Shown: piece after piece, positions 1 through 5,720 of the stretch
Numbering within the stretch: the first letter of the stretch is position 1
Layout of the letters: every line of letters starts with the position of its first letter
Origin: Deltaproteobacteria bacterium
GTDB taxonomy: Bacteria > Desulfobacterota > Syntrophobacteria > BM002
DNA length: 6,615 nt
Assembly (NCBI GenBank): GCA_020350905.1
Contig: CP070843.1
Coordinates: forward strand, 841,026 to 847,640
Reading direction: 5' to 3'
Notes under the pieces: model-generated
The model's input: the letters and a program-made list of their open reading frames with translations, nothing else
The model's database searches: none
What the model was told of the DNA's origin: nothing
Translations under genes and position numbers: made by a program

Positions 1-59
1 AGTTAGGTAATTTTATTTTTATAAGCTCACCTGCCTATTAATGCCTTTAGATAAACTGG

Positions 60-401
60 ATGGAAGAACTGACTGATATTACAGTACCAAAAGATGATAT
101 GACCAAAATGATCAAATTGGTCAGTCAAGAGGTAAACAGAGCCTTTCAGCAATCATACCACCTCTCAATGTTGAAACAGATAACAGAGTGAAGAATAAGT
201 TGTCTCGAATTACTACGGGGATGTTGCGCTCGCCGTACTTCTATCCCGACGCCCTTAATCCACACTCTGCTAGAATTTAATCTGGCACACAATGCTGTGG
301 ATGGCCAGGTGAATGCGGTAGAAAAAGTTGCCCAGCTTAGCCTGAGGCACCGGATAAGACCGATGGGAGTAGCCAAGGGTTTTTATCAAAGGAGAGGATA
401 A
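60..401 (+). pseudogene. possible decayed open reading frame, product unknown
   Basis: Starting at an ATG at 60, one frame runs 43 codons (beginning MEELTDITVPKDDM and ending LSMLKQITE) to a TGA at 189-191. The same frame then stays open for another 69 codons to a TAA at 399-401, including a plausible protein-like stretch FNLAHNAVDGQVNAVEKVAQL (276 onward is in this frame). A second frame (188-280, GTG start) also reads plausibly around 221-280 (GMLRSPYFYPDALNPHSARI), so a frameshift as well as a stop may be present. There is no good Shine-Dalgarno before the ATG. I do not recognise the family. It could be a gene remnant in accessory DNA or simply chance open frames, and the second is quite possible. 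Confidence 0.18.
100..123. repeat. interrupted 24-bp dyad, operator-like
   Basis: GACCAA (101-106) is mirrored by TTGGTC (117-122) around a central TGATCA (109-114), and the flanking T100/A123 also pair. Twenty of 24 positions are symmetric. A second pair, GACTGA (71-76) and TCAGTC (121-126), overlaps it. Such a dyad could bind a dimeric regulator, but it lies inside a doubtful reading frame and no promoter is evident beside it, so function is unproven. Confidence 0.25.
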
Positions 402-415
402 ATGATCCTTTTTTT
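391..415 (+). terminator. weak intrinsic terminator candidate
   Basis: AGGAT (395-399) pairs with ATCCT (405-409) across a five-base loop, and seven T residues run from 409 to 415. G-U and A-U pairs could extend the stem outward. It would end rightward transcription just after the possible remnant frame at 60-401. The stem is short and not GC-rich. Confidence 0.3.
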
Positions 416-444
416 AACCCGATACCAATGAAAAAGCAGAGCCG

Positions 445-467
445 TTTACGACCCTGCCGTAAATTTT
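445..467. terminator. weak hairpin downstream of the NHL gene
   Basis: TTTACG (445-450) pairs with CGTAAA (458-463) across a seven-base loop. On the plus strand four T residues follow directly. On the minus strand it lies about 28 bases past the stop codon of the NHL-repeat gene, with a run of T residues some eight bases beyond the stem. It might end transcription in either direction, but it is AT-rich and only six base pairs long. Confidence 0.22.
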
Positions 468-490
468 AGATTTTAAGTTTTATAAAATGT

Positions 491-1512
491 TCATTCCGGG
501 AAAGCTTTGATTTTTAAGTCAAAATTTTTATCCTCAATATTCTCAAATTCATAGTAGCCACTGCTGTCAGTTCTCGTCCTTTGTTTGGGTTCACCCTTCG
601 GATTCAAATGAACCTCAACATTGACCAAAGGCGACCCCTTAAAATAGACGTATCCAGATACATCTGGTGCAAGAGAAGTGGGGGCGATTTTCCATAGGTA
701 TTCTCCATCTGCGACAAAAAGATTCCCATATGAATCAAATTCTAGCCCTAGGGGGCCGAGTGCCGGAGGACTTGAACTTCCGGCAAAACCAGAGGCAAAG
801 GGTGTTATGCTGGTTTCATCTATTTTGTAAATTGTAGCAGTGGGATCATTGGAAACATAAATAGCCCCTGTTGAATCCACTTCTATGAAAGTTCCACTTG
901 AAGGACCTAGGGTGGCCACCAGAGTAACCGATCCAGCTAAAGTGCTTTTGCTAATGTTTCCTGAGGCCGTCTCCACGAAGAAGAGATCCCCTGTGTCATC
1001 GAACGACAATCCACGAGGTTGCTCTAAGCCTGAAAGAAATGTTACTCCCACTCCAGAGGAATTAACTCTCGAAATTGTTCCATCTCCAGTATTGCCCAAA
1101 TAAAGGTTCCCGTCCGGACCTGCTTCCAACCCTACGGTATGAGAGTAACCAGTTGAAAACATGCTACTACTGCCATCGGAAAAAACTTGAAAAACACTTC
1201 TGGGACTTCCATCACCAGACAACACGAATAGATTGCCTGAATCGTCAAAAGTAAGGTCGAGTGAATAGAAAACCCAGAAGCATACACTTGAACCGCATAT
1301 GTATCTTTGTCAATGTTAAAAATGCTTCCTTGGTAGTTACTGACAAAAATATCTCCTGTTGGTCCTATTTCAACGCCATGTGCTGCTCCCAATCCTGATG
1401 CTACTAGTTCAATGGAATAGGATGGGTCATGAACAACTGGAGCAGCAAATACAGAAGAGGTTATGACAAGACAAAAGAGGAAAAATACTAAGGAAACAGC
1501 CCGTTTTTTCAT
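491..1512 (-). pseudogene. secreted NHL-type beta-propeller with carboxypeptidase-regulatory-like domain, frameshifted
   Basis: The start ATG (1512-1510) follows AAGGAG at a good distance. Residues 1-23 form a signal peptide: basic MKKR, a hydrophobic core, then SSVFA and AP, so export is expected. After it come six propeller repeats with the core pattern G-x-x-F/G-x-x-x-G-x-(L/I)-(F/Y)-V, for example GVEIGPTGDIFVSN, LDLTFDDSGNLFV, VGLEAGPDGNLYLGN and LGLEFDSYGNLFVAD. This is the NHL/SMP-30-like beta-propeller pattern. Roughly the last 58 residues (from SGYVYFKGSPLVNV to TDSSGYYEFENI and the end) resemble a carboxypeptidase-regulatory-like or CnaB-like beta-sandwich. The reading frame breaks near 1266-1272. 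The upstream frame runs on out of register to a stop at 1132, and the downstream frame carries YSLDLTFDD directly after ASGF. One missing base in or beside the T4 run would restore about 340 residues. It may be a recent mutation or a sequencing error. The ATG at 1225 is internal and not a credible start. Binding partner or enzymatic activity cannot be told from sequence. Confidence 0.8.
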
Positions 1513-1592
1513 TTTCTCATCTCCTTGCCTCTAAGCAGAGCGAAAAGATTGTCTCTCGTGAATGGGTGATAGTGGGAACTTGAACTGCTTTG

Positions 1593-1622
1593 ATAGTACC
1601 AAAAAAATCTGATAACTGTAAA
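1593..1622 (-). promoter_or_regulatory. sigma70-like promoter for the NHL gene
   Basis: Read on the minus strand, TTTACA (1622-1617) and TACTAT (1598-1593) are separated by 18 bases. TG stands one base ahead of the -10 hexamer (TGG-TACTAT), which gives an extended -10. This would place the transcript start roughly 70 bases upstream of the NHL start codon. The rest of 1513-1738 is AT-rich intergenic DNA; I see no gene in it, only an 8-bp palindrome GGTTAACC at 1683-1690. Confidence 0.45.
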
Positions 1623-1738
1623 TAGAAAAAGATTGTATTTTTAACTACTTAACATATAAAATAACTAGGAATTAGATAATATGGTTAACCCTATCCGTGA
1701 GCAACCGCAGAGAAAGTGAGTGCATGGAATCTTACCCC

Positions 1739-1768
1739 TTGACAGCCCCATATACTTCGTAGTATATA
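1739..1768 (+). promoter_or_regulatory. promoter of the RHH-integrase pair
   Basis: A perfect TTGACA lies at 1739-1744. After an 18-base spacer comes TATATA (1763-1768) inside a longer TA-rich run, so the exact -10 is uncertain. It sits about 40 bases ahead of the small regulator gene and no other strong candidate is nearby. Confidence 0.5.
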
Positions 1769-1785
1769 TATAGTACAGAATATAC
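1750..1785. promoter_or_regulatory. phased operator half-sites over the promoter
   Basis: A dyad ATATACT (1750-1756), TCGT, AGTATAT (1761-1767) overlaps the promoter spacer and -10. Related half-sites continue as AGTAC (1772-1776) and ATAC (1782-1785). Their centres fall near 1754, 1763, 1774 and 1784, about one helical turn apart. RHH proteins commonly bind such short phased half-sites as side-by-side dimers, so self-repression by the adjacent RHH product is inferred. Confidence 0.42.
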
Positions 1786-1805
1786 ATAAGATAGGGGGTG
1801 ACAAG

Positions 1806-1958
1806 ATGAAACAGGTTATCCTAAAGAGGTTTCCAGAGGACTTGCACTACAGACTGAAAGTCTTTGCTGTAGTCAATAACACAACCATGAAAGACGTGAT
1901 TATCCAGGCCGTAACCCAGTATTTAGATAAGCATGAAAAGGAAAAGAAGAGGAGGTGA
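1806..1958 (+). CDS. small ribbon-helix-helix (Arc/CopG-like) regulator
   Basis: This is a 50-residue protein. The ATG follows AGGGGGTGA (1793-1801), a strong Shine-Dalgarno. The fold pattern is that of an RHH DNA-binding protein: an N-terminal beta strand (MKQVILKRFP, residues 1-10) whose alternating side chains would enter the major groove, helix A (about 11-23, EDLHYRLKVFAVV), a turn NNTT (24-27), and helix B (about 28-43, MKDVIIQAVTQYLDK), followed by a basic tail KEKKRR. RHH proteins bind as dimers. The stop codon lies inside the Shine-Dalgarno of the integrase and only five bases separate the genes, so the two are surely cotranscribed and probably translationally coupled. Likely roles are autorepression of the operon, recombination directionality, or both. 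An antitoxin role is less likely because no toxin-like partner adjoins it. Confidence 0.8.
   Translation: MKQVILKRFPEDLHYRLKVFAVVNNTTMKDVIIQAVTQYLDKHEKEKKRR
1950..1958 (+). promoter_or_regulatory. integrase Shine-Dalgarno containing the regulator's stop codon
   Basis: AGGAGGTGA is a perfect match to the anti-Shine-Dalgarno and its last three bases are the TGA of the RHH gene. The integrase ATG follows after five bases. Ribosomes finishing the regulator therefore stop on the integrase start signal, an arrangement that favours coupled translation and fixes the integrase start at 1964. Confidence 0.75.
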
Positions 1959-1963
1959 TTTAG

Positions 1964-3121
1964 ATGGGAGTCAAAGTAAGAGAACGGCCAAAAGGTTCCG
2001 GCGTATGGTGGATCTTCATCGACCACCAGGGAAAACGCAAGTCGAAGAAGATAGGTCTCGACAAGGATCTTGCCAATGATGTGGCCAAAAAGATCGAGGC
2101 CAAGTTGGTACTAGGTGAGTTTAATATCGAACAGGAAAAGGCTCCGTGTCCTAGCTTCAAAAAATGCGCGGAATATTGGTTCAGTCTGCCACACGATTGG
2201 AGAGAATCAACCCGGATAAATTATAGGAGCAATCTCAATAAGCACATATATCCTGTATTGGGAAAGCAAAAACTGGATACCATCAAGCGCAAAGATCTGA
2301 AAGAGTTCTTCGACAGCCTGTTAATCAAAGGGATGGCCTCCGAGACAGTGGCAGGGGTGAGAACAGTGGTAAGTGGGGTTCTATCCTATGCTGTGGAGTC
2401 CGAGTTGATAGAGAACAACCCACTACATGGAATCAAGATAAAGTACAAGTCCAAGCAGTTCGAGGGAGATCCACTTAACGAAGAAGAGATGTTCCAATTA
2501 CTCGAGCAGGCTAAAAAGTTCGTTGGCGGATTGTACTATCCTCCGATACTTTGCAAATCTCGCACAGGATTGAGGATAGGCGAACTTCAGGCTCTCCAGT
2601 GGGGGGATATTGATTTCAACGGTCGATTTATCGAGGTCAAGAGATCTTGGCGAAATGGCAGGCTTACTGCTACCAAGAACAAAAAGCGCAGACGGGTGGA
2701 TATGAGTCCACACCTAGCCGAGACCTTGAAGGAACTCAGGGTTATCCAGAAGAAGGGGGCTTTAAGAAATGGAAGGTCGCCGTCGGAGTGGGTGTTTGCG
2801 AACGAAAAAGGAGAGATGCTCCATCGGGAATCCTTCAGAAATGCCCTTAACCGATGCTTGGAACGGGCGGGCTTGCGCCGTGTAAGAATACATGATCTCA
2901 GGCACACTTACGCCACAATAAGACTTCTCAGGGGGCATAATGTGGGTGACGTGAGCTATCAGCTTGGACATTCAAGCATCAAGATCACCTATGATGTGTA
3001 TGGTCACTGGATACCCGGAAAGTTCAAATCGGAAGTTGATGAATTGGACGCACCGCAACCATCCGCAACCTATCCGCAACCTGAACACATTAACTCACCG
3101 ATTCTCAAGTCCTTCCAATAG
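1964..3121 (+). CDS. tyrosine recombinase / phage-type integrase
   Basis: This 385-residue protein of normal integrase length has all catalytic residues. Residues 1-55 (GSGVWWIFIDHQGKRKSKKIG and following) resemble an arm-type DNA-binding domain. About 64-152 is the SAM-like core-binding domain. About 170-350 is the catalytic domain, with R204 in TGLRIGEL, K238 in TATKNK, H310 and R313 in HDLRHTYAT, H336 in LGHSSIKIT and nucleophile Y346 in TYDVYGH. It should catalyse site-specific integration and excision through a 3'-phosphotyrosine intermediate. A proline-rich tail (DAPQPSATYPQPE, 362-374) is encoded by three CCGCAACC repeats. The last 27 bases overlap the 3' end of mpl on the other strand, which suggests that the attachment site lies there. 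It is cotranscribed with the upstream RHH gene. Nothing in it appears broken, so it may be active. Confidence 0.95.
   Translation: MGVKVRERPKGSGVWWIFIDHQGKRKSKKIGLDKDLANDVAKKIEAKLVLGEFNIEQEKAPCPSFKKCAEYWFSLPHDWRESTRINYRSNLNKHIYPVLGKQKLDTIKRKDLKEFFDSLLIKGMASETVAGVRTVVSGVLSYAVESELIENNPLHGIKIKYKSKQFEGDPLNEEEMFQLLEQAKKFVGGLYYPPILCKSRTGLRIGELQALQWGDIDFNGRFIEVKRSWRNGRLTATKNKKRRRVDMSPHLAETLKELRVIQKKGALRNGRSPSEWVFANEKGEMLHRESFRNALNRCLERAGLRRVRIHDLRHTYATIRLLRGHNVGDVSYQLGHSSIKITYDVYGHWIPGKFKSEVDELDAPQPSATYPQPEHINSPILKSFQ
3053..3081 (+). repeat. three phased CCGCAACC direct repeats near the integrase 3' end
   Basis: CCGCAACC occurs at 3053-3060, 3063-3070 and 3074-3081, with starts 10 and 11 bases apart, about one helical turn each. 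The repeats are coding (PQPSATYPQPE), so they may only reflect protein repetition. Their position just inside the putative attachment junction and their phasing also fit integrase arm-type binding sites. A related GCAACC occurs at 1701-1706. Confidence 0.5.
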
Positions 3122-3148
3122 CTTATCAACTAAGTTATCAAAGGATCC
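3095..3148. other. putative attachment junction at the 3' end of mpl
   Basis: The integrase stop (3119-3121) lies 27 bases inside the convergent mpl gene, whose C-terminus still looks natural (FDNLVDKLLEGLENR). By my count these last 54 bases of mpl contain 21 G/C, against 27 and 32 in the next two 54-base blocks upstream in the gene. The shift fits element-supplied sequence that restores the gene end. TTATCAA is repeated at 3123-3129 and 3135-3141 around the small dyad AACT-A-AGTT (3128-3136). The matching left end of the element is not seen in this window, so the call is inferred. Confidence 0.4.
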
Positions 3149-4522
3149 AGTGGACATGATCAGTAGCACGTCTCCAGCTTTGGCCCCAGACATGATAAAA
3201 GGGAGCATGGTTTCCACCTCGGGGAAATAGTGGGCCTCCACCCCGCGCTTACTGATGTCCTTTACGAGCTGCACTGCTGATAATCGCTCTTTTGGGGCAA
3301 TGCTTTGCAACCCGGGAGGCTCCTTGATAAGCACAAGGTCGGCTGCATCGAAAACCGTGGCGTAACGCTCCTGAAAAACCCTCCTCTTGCTGGAATTGGT
3401 CCGCGGTTCGAAGATAGCCCAGAGGCGGCGGCCTGCATAGAAAAGACGCAGCGCCTCAAGAGTTGCCTGTACCGCAGTGGGGTGGTGGGCATAATCATCA
3501 ATAACTGTGATCCCATCTGGCTCGCCCCTTACCTCTTGGCGGCGGCGAACGCCCCTGAAAGTAGTGAGTGTCTTCTGGATAGTTTCTGTATCCAGACCGA
3601 GTTCGTGAGCTAGGGCGACCATGGACAAGGTGTTACTCAAGTTGTGTGCTCCCGCAAGGGGGGAGTTGAAGCTCGCCTCAAACCCTTGTGGCCCGGCGAC
3701 ATTGAAGCGGGTAGTACCAATGCCATATTTCGCCATTTCCACCCTAATTTGTGCCGGCTCTTGCAAACCGTAGGTGACAAGCCGACAGCGGGCCTTTCGA
3801 CTCAATCGGGAGGCCCCCGGGTCGTCAGCATTGGCTATGAGGAGACCATCCGGTGGAATGCTTGTCACCAATTGGGCAAAAGCGTTTTCCACCGCTTGCA
3901 GGTCTGGGAAGATATCGGCGTGATCGAACTCAACACTGGTGAGGACACATATTTGCGGTTGGTAGTGGAGAAACTTGGGTCCTTTGTCGAAAAAGGCGGT
4001 GTCATATTCATCCCCCTCCACCACGAAGTAAGGACCACGCCCAAGGAGATAGCTCTGTTGGAAATTGGCCATCAATCCACCTACCAGGCAACCCGGATCC
4101 ATTTCAGCCACGGTGAGTAGCCAGACAAGTAGTGCCGCGGTAGTTGTCTTGCCGTGAGTTCCAGCTGCCACCACTGATTGAGATGAGTTCAAGAAAAAGC
4201 GATGCAGGGCCTGAGGCATGGAACAGTAGTCTAGGCCTTGCTCCACAGCGGCTACCGCTTCGGGGTTGTGGCGTCGGATAACGTTACCCACCACCACCAG
4301 ATCAGGGGGAGGTTCGAGGTTTCCGGCCTGGTACCCTTCTTTGATCTGAATGTTTCGGGAGGCAAGGAAGGTGCTCATGGGAGGGTAGACATTTTCGTCT
4401 GAGCCCCGTACCAGGTAGCCTGCCTCCTGCAGCATCGCCGCCAGAGTGCCCATGCCGGTGCCGCAGATACCTATGAGGTGTACGGTTCGAATTTGTATGT
4501 TGTCAGATTGCCCAATATTCAT
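3095..4522 (-). CDS. mpl: UDP-N-acetylmuramate:L-alanyl-gamma-D-glutamyl-meso-diaminopimelate ligase (murein tripeptide ligase)
   Basis: Cytoplasmic ATP-dependent ligase that joins recycled L-Ala-gamma-D-Glu-mDAP tripeptide to UDP-MurNAc, bypassing MurC, MurD and MurE. The 475 residues show the Mur-ligase order. An N-terminal Rossmann domain carries GICGTGMGTLA (18-28). The ATPase domain has P-loop GTHGKTTT (121-128), EGDEYDTAFFDK (169-180) and SVEFDHADIF (196-205). GAHNLSN (291-297) leads into the C-terminal domain with FRGVRRRQE (323-331), DDYAHHPTAV (342-351) and FEPRTNSS (371-378). EGDEYDTAFFDK and the longer length separate Mpl from MurC. The ATG at 4522 has a weak GAGG about eight bases upstream. 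It lies 100 bases after the serine hydrolase gene in the same orientation, with a long hairpin in the gap. Its 3' end converges with and overlaps the integrase gene; no domain is lost. Confidence 0.95.
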   Translation of the reverse strand: MNIGQSDNIQIRTVHLIGICGTGMGTLAAMLQEAGYLVRGSDENVYPPMSTFLASRNIQIKEGYQAGNLEPPPDLVVVGNVIRRHNPEAVAAVEQGLDYCSMPQALHRFFLNSSQSVVAAGTHGKTTTAALLVWLLTVAEMDPGCLVGGLMANFQQSYLLGRGPYFVVEGDEYDTAFFDKGPKFLHYQPQICVLTSVEFDHADIFPDLQAVENAFAQLVTSIPPDGLLIANADDPGASRLSRKARCRLVTYGLQEPAQIRVEMAKYGIGTTRFNVAGPQGFEASFNSPLAGAHNLSNTLSMVALAHELGLDTETIQKTLTTFRGVRRRQEVRGEPDGITVIDDYAHHPTAVQATLEALRLFYAGRRLWAIFEPRTNSSKRRVFQERYATVFDAADLVLIKEPPGLQSIAPKERLSAVQLVKDISKRGVEAHYFPEVETMLPFIMSGAKAGDVLLIMSTGSFDNLVDKLLEGLENR

Positions 4523-4538
4523 GAGATGGCCTCAAACG

Positions 4539-4616
4539 GCGAGACGGAAGGTCGAGCGATACGGGGAAACAACTTGATCAAAAGGCTCGCTCGTCTCGCC
4601 CGACCTACCGTCTCGC
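4539..4616 (-). repeat. long imperfect inverted repeat between the serine hydrolase and mpl
   Basis: The arm at 4539-4554 (GCGAGACGGAAGGTCG) pairs with 4601-4616 (CGACCTACCGTCTCGC) at 15 of 16 positions, across a 46-base loop. Inside the loop AGCGA (4555-4559) can pair with a nearby TCGCT. The octamer CGTCTCGC occurs directly at 4592-4599 and 4609-4616 and inverted at 4539-4546. In the minus-strand transcript the hairpin begins six bases after the hydrolase stop codon and ends about ten bases before the mpl Shine-Dalgarno. No T-run follows, so a simple terminator is unlikely. A REP-like intergenic repeat, an mRNA-stability element, or translational control of mpl are all possible. Confidence 0.65.
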
Positions 4617-4622
4617 TCTGCA

Positions 4623-5720
4623 CTAAGCGAATTCCTCCATCACTGCGTCGTGGAGCAGTGGTCTGAAATCCTTGATCTTTTCGTTATCCCGACTGGGATG
4701 AATACGATTGGTGAGGAGAATTACCGCCATCTCTCTCTGCAAGTCAAGCCAAAAAGAGGTACCCGTGAAACCGAGATGGCCAACGGTTTCTGCCGAGAAA
4801 TGGTGTCCAGCGCTGGAATCCGAGGAGCTTGGGGTGTCAAACCCTAAAGCCCAGGTGCTGGCAGGATCAAGACGGGCCGGCCGCAGGAACTCGGACAACC
4901 TTTCTTTGGACCAAGGAGCCGAAGTGTTTTCGGTTGACAATGTGTCCAAAATAGCATCGAGGACACATTTGACCTCGGAGGCCGTGCCGAACAACCCAGC
5001 GTGGCCAGCCACACCGCCAAGAATATAGGCATTCTCGTCGTGGACCTGCCCAGAGAGGGTTTTAGCCCTCCAAGAACAGTATTCGGTGTCAGCAAATTCG
5101 TAAGGATCTTGGACTGACCCTCGATCCAGGGGGAGGAAGGTGGGGGTGGCACAGCCTAAATGGCCGAAGAGGTTTTGCCGGGTGAAATGGTGCAGATTCT
5201 GACCGCTAATCTGTTCAACGATCCACTCGATAAGAATAAATCCCAAATCGCTATAGGTAGTGGTGGTGCCCGGGGGACTGTCAAGGGGTTCTTGTAAGAT
5301 CATTTGACGTAGGCTTGGTTTACGGTCTTTCAGGGGAAGGGTCTGCAAGGAAAGGTAGTACGGCTTCCAAGCTGGCAGGCCAGAGCTGTGACAGAGCATC
5401 TGTCTGAGGGTAATTTCCTTCTTGTCCAGGGGAATGTTCGTTGAGGGCAGAAGCTCTGCCAGTGAATCATCCGGTTGAAGCTTTTCCTGGCTGACAAGAC
5501 AGAGTACCGTCAAGGCAGTGGCCAGAGGTTTTGTAAGGGAGGCGAGGTCGAAACGGGTTTGGCTGGTCATGAGCCGCGGTGCTGGAAGTACGGCCCCATT
5601 TCCCACCGCTTCACAGAAAAGGGTCTTCTTGCGACGAGCAACCAGCAGTACGGCCCCAGGAAAGACACCTCCGGCGACAGCGTCTAGTAGCAGCTGCAGG
5701 ATTCCCTTTTCCCCACTCAT
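4623..5720 (-). CDS. serine hydrolase, beta-lactamase/penicillin-binding-protein fold, muropeptide-recycling type
   Basis: The 365-residue enzyme has the three active-site elements of the class C beta-lactamase / low-molecular-weight PBP family. They are S61-L-T-K64 in DLASLTKPLATA (nucleophile and general base), Y156-S-D158 in TTYSDLGFILIE, and H315-L-G in GHLGFTGTSFWLD in place of the usual KTG. HSSGLPAW (111-118), DENAYILGGVAGHAGLFGTA (228-247) and LLTNRIHPS (335-343) are also conserved-looking blocks. From memory of the family these recall hydrolases fused to or encoded beside NagZ, and the Bacillus subtilis amidase AmiE. No signal peptide or membrane segment is visible, so a cytoplasmic location is likely. 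Its ATG overlaps the ldcA stop as ATGA, so the two are translationally coupled. The context between ldcA and mpl suggests action on recycled muropeptides, perhaps MurNAc-L-Ala amidase activity. A D,D-carboxypeptidase or esterase remains possible, and the substrate cannot be read from sequence. Confidence 0.88.
   Translation of the reverse strand: MSGEKGILQLLLDAVAGGVFPGAVLLVARRKKTLFCEAVGNGAVLPAPRLMTSQTRFDLASLTKPLATALTVLCLVSQEKLQPDDSLAELLPSTNIPLDKKEITLRQMLCHSSGLPAWKPYYLSLQTLPLKDRKPSLRQMILQEPLDSPPGTTTTYSDLGFILIEWIVEQISGQNLHHFTRQNLFGHLGCATPTFLPLDRGSVQDPYEFADTEYCSWRAKTLSGQVHDENAYILGGVAGHAGLFGTASEVKCVLDAILDTLSTENTSAPWSKERLSEFLRPARLDPASTWALGFDTPSSSDSSAGHHFSAETVGHLGFTGTSFWLDLQREMAVILLTNRIHPSRDNEKIKDFRPLLHDAVMEEFA

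Noticed and set aside
189..191. In-frame TGA as a selenocysteine codon
   Set aside because: The surrounding residues match no selenoprotein I know, and I see no convincing SECIS-like hairpin just downstream.
146..376. 76-codon minus-strand open frame
   Set aside because: The composition is not protein-like (runs of arginine, serine and tryptophan), there is no ribosome site, and no recognisable fold. The opposite strand reads at least as plausibly.
1806..1958. RHH protein as the antitoxin of a toxin-antitoxin pair
   Set aside because: The coupled partner is a complete integrase, and no small toxin-like gene lies on either side.
3095..3148. tRNA gene as the integration target
   Set aside because: No tRNA-like cloverleaf or CCA end is visible around the integrase end; the sequence there is the coding end of mpl.
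3305..4120. Plus-strand open frames opposite mpl (3305-3613 and 3644-4120)
   Set aside because: They lie entirely antisense to a clear mpl gene and show no family motif; they are by-products of its codon composition.
3095..4522. murC instead of mpl
   Set aside because: EGDEYDTAFFDK and the neighbouring ldcA fit Mpl. MurC normally lies in the cell-division mur cluster and lacks this motif form.
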